Shown here: positions 63,403 through 64,000 of the stretch, one piece after another | Numbering within the stretch: the stretch's first letter is position 1 | How the letters are laid out: each line of letters begins with the position of its first letter | The notes under the pieces: model-generated | Seen by the model: only the letters and a program-made list of their open reading frames with translations | The model's database searches: none | What the model was told of the DNA's origin: nothing | Made by a program: the position numbers and the translations under genes | Assembly (NCBI GenBank): GCA_000017645.1 | Contig: CP000781.1 | Location: forward strand, 1,020,001 to 1,084,000 | Length of the DNA: 64,000 nt | Origin: Xanthobacter autotrophicus Py2 | GTDB taxonomy: Bacteria; Pseudomonadota; Alphaproteobacteria; Rhizobiales; Xanthobacteraceae | Reading direction: 5' to 3'

Positions 63403-64000
63403 TCAGCGGCTGGCGGGTGCTTCGACCAACGCGTGGGCGTCCCACGCCAGGGCGAAGGCGGCGGCCAGCGCGATGGAGCGGCTGGCGCCGTTGTGGTCGC
63501 CCTTCTCGAAATCGCCGTCCACGCAGCCGAGCTGGTTGGTGACATGGGCGAGGCACAGCACCGGCCGGCCCTGGGCGCGGGCGAAGGCGTAGAGGGCGGC
63601 CGCCTCCATCTCCACCGCCAGCAACCCCTCGGCCTTGCGGCGGGCGATGGCGGCTTCGGTCTCGCGGAAGGGCGCGTCGGTGGTCCAGGTGGCGCCGGTC
63701 AGCACCGGGCCTTCGGCAGGGGCAAAGGCCCGCCGGGCCATGGCGATGAGATCGGGATCCGCCGCCACGAACGGCGAGGCCGGCAGGTAGTGATAGCTCG
63801 TGCCCTCGTCGCGCAGCGCCCGGTCGATAAGGATGTGGTAGGAGGGCGGCGCGTGGTCGGCGATCTGGCCGGCGGAGGCGATGGAAATCAGAAGCTCGCA
63901 GCCGCAGACGAAGGCCTGCTCGGCCACCAGCACGGAAAAGGACGAGCCCACCGCATAGCCCACGATGCCGAAGGCAAGGCCCTCTTCCTCCCACTCCCAC
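63403..64000 (-). CDS. Nucleoside phosphorylase/nucleosidase family protein, 5' part outside window
   Basis: About 199 C-terminal residues are present; the start lies beyond the right edge. The family signature AVEMEAAALYAFARAQGRP is typical of the PNP/UDP/MTAN superfamily, with FVCGCELLISIASAGQI before it and DAPFRETEAAIARRKAEG in the middle. It ends 16 bases upstream of mtnK on the same strand, so it probably supplies methylthioribose from methylthioadenosine or a related nucleoside. A phosphorylase would yield methylthioribose-1-phosphate and bypass MtnK, so a nucleosidase activity fits the context better, but this is inference. Confidence 0.8.
   Translation of the reverse strand, partial: WEWEEEGLAFGIVGYAVGSSFSVLVAEQAFVCGCELLISIASAGQIADHAPPSYHILIDRALRDEGTSYHYLPASPFVAADPDLIAMARRAFAPAEGPVLTGATWTTDAPFRETEAAIARRKAEGLLAVEMEAAALYAFARAQGRPVLCLAHVTNQLGCVDGDFEKGDHNGASRSIALAAAFALAWDAHALVEAPASR

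Overview
The window is a high-GC stretch with Alphaproteobacteria-style gene content. The mix of alicyclic-acid, methylated-amine and phenylpropionate catabolism fits a metabolically versatile Xanthobacteraceae or Bradyrhizobiaceae-like soil bacterium, but this placement is inferred from gene content only. No rRNA, tRNA, CRISPR array, insertion sequence or prophage was recognised. Genes are densely packed, often with start/stop overlaps. Most long antisense reading frames are high-GC shadows.

Region 1 (1-11 kb) is a cyclohexanecarboxylate (CHC) degradation cluster. A BadR-like MarR regulator lies beside badH, badI, aliB and aliA. These are followed by a fused enoyl-CoA hydratase/3-hydroxyacyl-CoA dehydrogenase and a thiolase, which can beta-oxidise the pimeloyl-CoA released by ring cleavage. 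An enoyl-CoA hydratase (cut by the left edge, possible badK) and an extra acyl-CoA dehydrogenase sit on the other side of the regulator. A near-identical 20-bp imperfect palindrome lies upstream of both transcription units and is the probable BadR operator. Between the hydratase and the dehydrogenase is the wreck of a zinc-type alcohol dehydrogenase/quinone reductase gene.

Region 2 (11.4-23.7 kb) is a methylated-amine oxidation cluster. It holds a trimethylamine dehydrogenase-type flavoprotein, a membrane Fe-S oxidoreductase, a leucine-rich-repeat-variant protein, both ETF subunits, an APC-family permease and a GcvT/DmdA-like folate enzyme. It ends in a strong terminator followed by a LuxR-type regulator. 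Electrons plausibly flow from the dehydrogenase through ETF to the membrane Fe-S protein and quinone, while the folate enzyme may handle the one-carbon unit.

Region 3 (24.4-41 kb) is a two-armed meta-cleavage cluster for phenylpropionate-like aromatics. The minus-strand arm has an IclR regulator, a fumarylacetoacetate-hydrolase-family enzyme, a class A flavin hydroxylase, a BphC-type extradiol dioxygenase and an MFS transporter. The plus-strand arm has MhpB, a two-component flavin monooxygenase, MhpC, MhpD, MhpF, MhpE, an MhpT-like transporter and a second fumarylacetoacetate-hydrolase-family enzyme. It faces a second IclR gene across a perfect 19-bp palindrome. Two non-homologous hydroxylase/dioxygenase sets therefore sit side by side.

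Region 4 (41-51.7 kb) is mixed. It holds an RsmB-like rRNA methyltransferase with an in-frame 15-bp tandem repeat, YgiQ radical SAM protein, DUF1330 and DUF2239 genes, a small membrane protein, a cardiolipin synthase-like enzyme, an HPP-family membrane protein, two LysR regulators, a tautomerase and a cupin.

Region 5 (51.7-58 kb) has two paralogous ECF sigma factor/NrsF-type anti-sigma pairs. They flank a CGNR zinc-finger regulator and two tandem, homologous Asp-nucleophile alpha/beta hydrolases, the second with a signal peptide. GTAAC-N16-CGRA elements precede the second sigma gene and a small exported protein, suggesting a small sigma regulon.

Region 6 (58-64 kb) has a large polytopic membrane protein, a molybdopterin oxidoreductase with a cytochrome b partner, a periplasmic PRC-barrel protein, and methylthioribose kinase next to a nucleoside phosphorylase/nucleosidase-family gene that runs off the right edge (methionine salvage).
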